In this document: positions 5,405-5,896 of the stretch, one piece after another
Layout: the number at the start of each line of letters is the position of its first letter
Numbering within the stretch: the stretch's first letter is position 1
Source: Thauera sp.
GTDB lineage: Bacteria; Pseudomonadota; Gammaproteobacteria; Burkholderiales; Rhodocyclaceae
DNA length: 5,896 bases
Assembly (NCBI GenBank): GCA_003446655.1
Contig: DMCZ01000224.1
Coordinates: 1 to 5,896 of the forward strand
Direction of reading: 5' to 3'
Notes under the pieces: generated by a model
Seen by the model: only the letters and a program-made list of their open reading frames with translations
Databases searched by the model: none
Told to the model about the DNA's origin: nothing
Program-made: the position numbers and the translations under genes

Positions 5405-5420
5405 CGCGCGGACCCGCGCG
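5405..5420 (-). terminator. Possible GC hairpin after the alpha/beta-hydrolase gene
   Basis: CGCGCG (5405-5410) and CGCGCG (5415-5420) can pair around a 4-base loop, starting five bases past the hydrolase TGA (5426-5428). No T-run follows, so termination is uncertain. The rest of 5298-5404 is GC-rich with no coding sense that I can support. Confidence 0.3.
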
Positions 5421-5425
5421 GCGAC

Positions 5426-5896
5426 TCAATCCAGCGTCTCGAGGAAGGACCGCACCATGGCGACGACCTCCGCCTCGCGCTCGCGATGCGGGACGTGGCG
5501 CGTATCGGCCATGAGCTCCAGCCGCGCCGGGCCGGCGCTTAGTTCGGCTATCAGTTGTGGGTGCGCGGGCGAGCCGTATTCGTCATCGACGCCGTGGATG
5601 ACCAGCGCCGGGCTCTTGACCTGCGGCAGCACGGGCCGCAAGGACCAGGTCGCAAATGCGGGGGCCAGCCAGGACTCGATCCAGGCGTCCAGCACCCAGC
5701 GCGCCTTGTCGCCGTGGTAGCGCTTGAGGCGCTCGACCTGGCCCGGGTCCTTGAACAGCTCGCGCGCGTCCTCCAGTCCCGCGACCGTTCGATCCTCGAC
5801 GAAAGCCTGAGCGGATTCGGTGATCAGCGCGACGCAAGCCGCGCCGTGGCGCGCAGCGCAATTGACCGCCATTCCGCCGCCCACGCTGTGGCCGAA
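5426..5896 (-). CDS. Alpha/beta-hydrolase fold enzyme (5' end outside window)
   Basis: The C-terminal 156 residues are present and the start lies beyond the right edge. The visible part opens with the nucleophile elbow GHSVG (fragment residues 2-6, Ser4). A helical lid region follows (about 33-90, including RYHGDKARWVLDAWIESWLAP). The acid strand ALVIHGVDDEYGSP (97-110) contributes D104 or D105, and the catalytic His is in DTRHVPHRE (131-139, H134). The Ser-Asp-His triad is thus complete. A full-length member has about 250-270 residues, so roughly 100 are missing, including the oxyanion-hole strand. Substrate cannot be told: esterases, lactonases and C-C hydrolases share this pattern. A Ser nucleophile argues against haloalkane dehalogenase or epoxide hydrolase, which use Asp. 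The halohydrin dehalogenase gene follows 192 bases downstream on the same strand, with its own promoter candidate. Confidence 0.88.
   Translation of the reverse strand, partial: FGHSVGGGMAVNCAARHGAACVALITESAQAFVEDRTVAGLEDARELFKDPGQVERLKRYHGDKARWVLDAWIESWLAPAFATWSLRPVLPQVKSPALVIHGVDDEYGSPAHPQLIAELSAGPARLELMADTRHVPHREREAEVVAMVRSFLETLD

Noticed and set aside
5310..5425. Repeated GGCGGAC/GACAGG-type bases as a tandem repeat or CRISPR-like array
   Set aside because: The units are irregular, very short and explained by low-complexity GC-rich sequence.

Overview
The window is GC-rich proteobacterial DNA. Gene style (a GATAGAATC-type -10 region, short intergenic gaps, strong G/C at third codon positions) and content suggest a beta-proteobacterium, perhaps near Rhodocyclales, but no rRNA or tRNA is present to fix this. 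Nine protein genes or gene parts and one insertion-sequence remnant are supported.

Left part (1-1566). The 5' part of an AAA-type ATPase gene runs leftward off the window edge from an AT-rich promoter region (about 455-520). It diverges from a rightward gene for a small, inner-membrane-anchored OmpA-like peptidoglycan-binding protein (711-1196). That gene meets a leftward membrane-protein gene at a perfect 11-bp hairpin (1210-1238).

Middle (1219-2340). A two-gene leftward unit encodes a cysteine-rich DUF2703 protein (1532-1981) followed by a three-helix membrane protein. Upstream lies about 360 bases with no convincing gene.

Accessory island (about 2340-4519). A ParD/ParE toxin-antitoxin pair (2376-2956) starts from a promoter with two TTGCCAA repeats. 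It is followed by an IS5-family transposase remnant that lacks both ends and the second catalytic Asp. The remnant reads in frame into a stand-alone M41 (FtsH-protease-like) HEXXH peptidase (3869-4519).

Right part (4553-5896). Two leftward genes follow: an apparent short-chain dehydrogenase that carries both signature motifs of halohydrin dehalogenases instead of the SDR cofactor and Lys motifs (4553-5233), and an alpha/beta-hydrolase cut by the window edge (5426-5896). The halohydrin dehalogenase is the most notable gene. It suggests the host can open vicinal haloalcohols to epoxides or carry out the reverse epoxide ring opening. The neighbouring hydrolase could act in the same catabolic context, though the sequence does not prove this.
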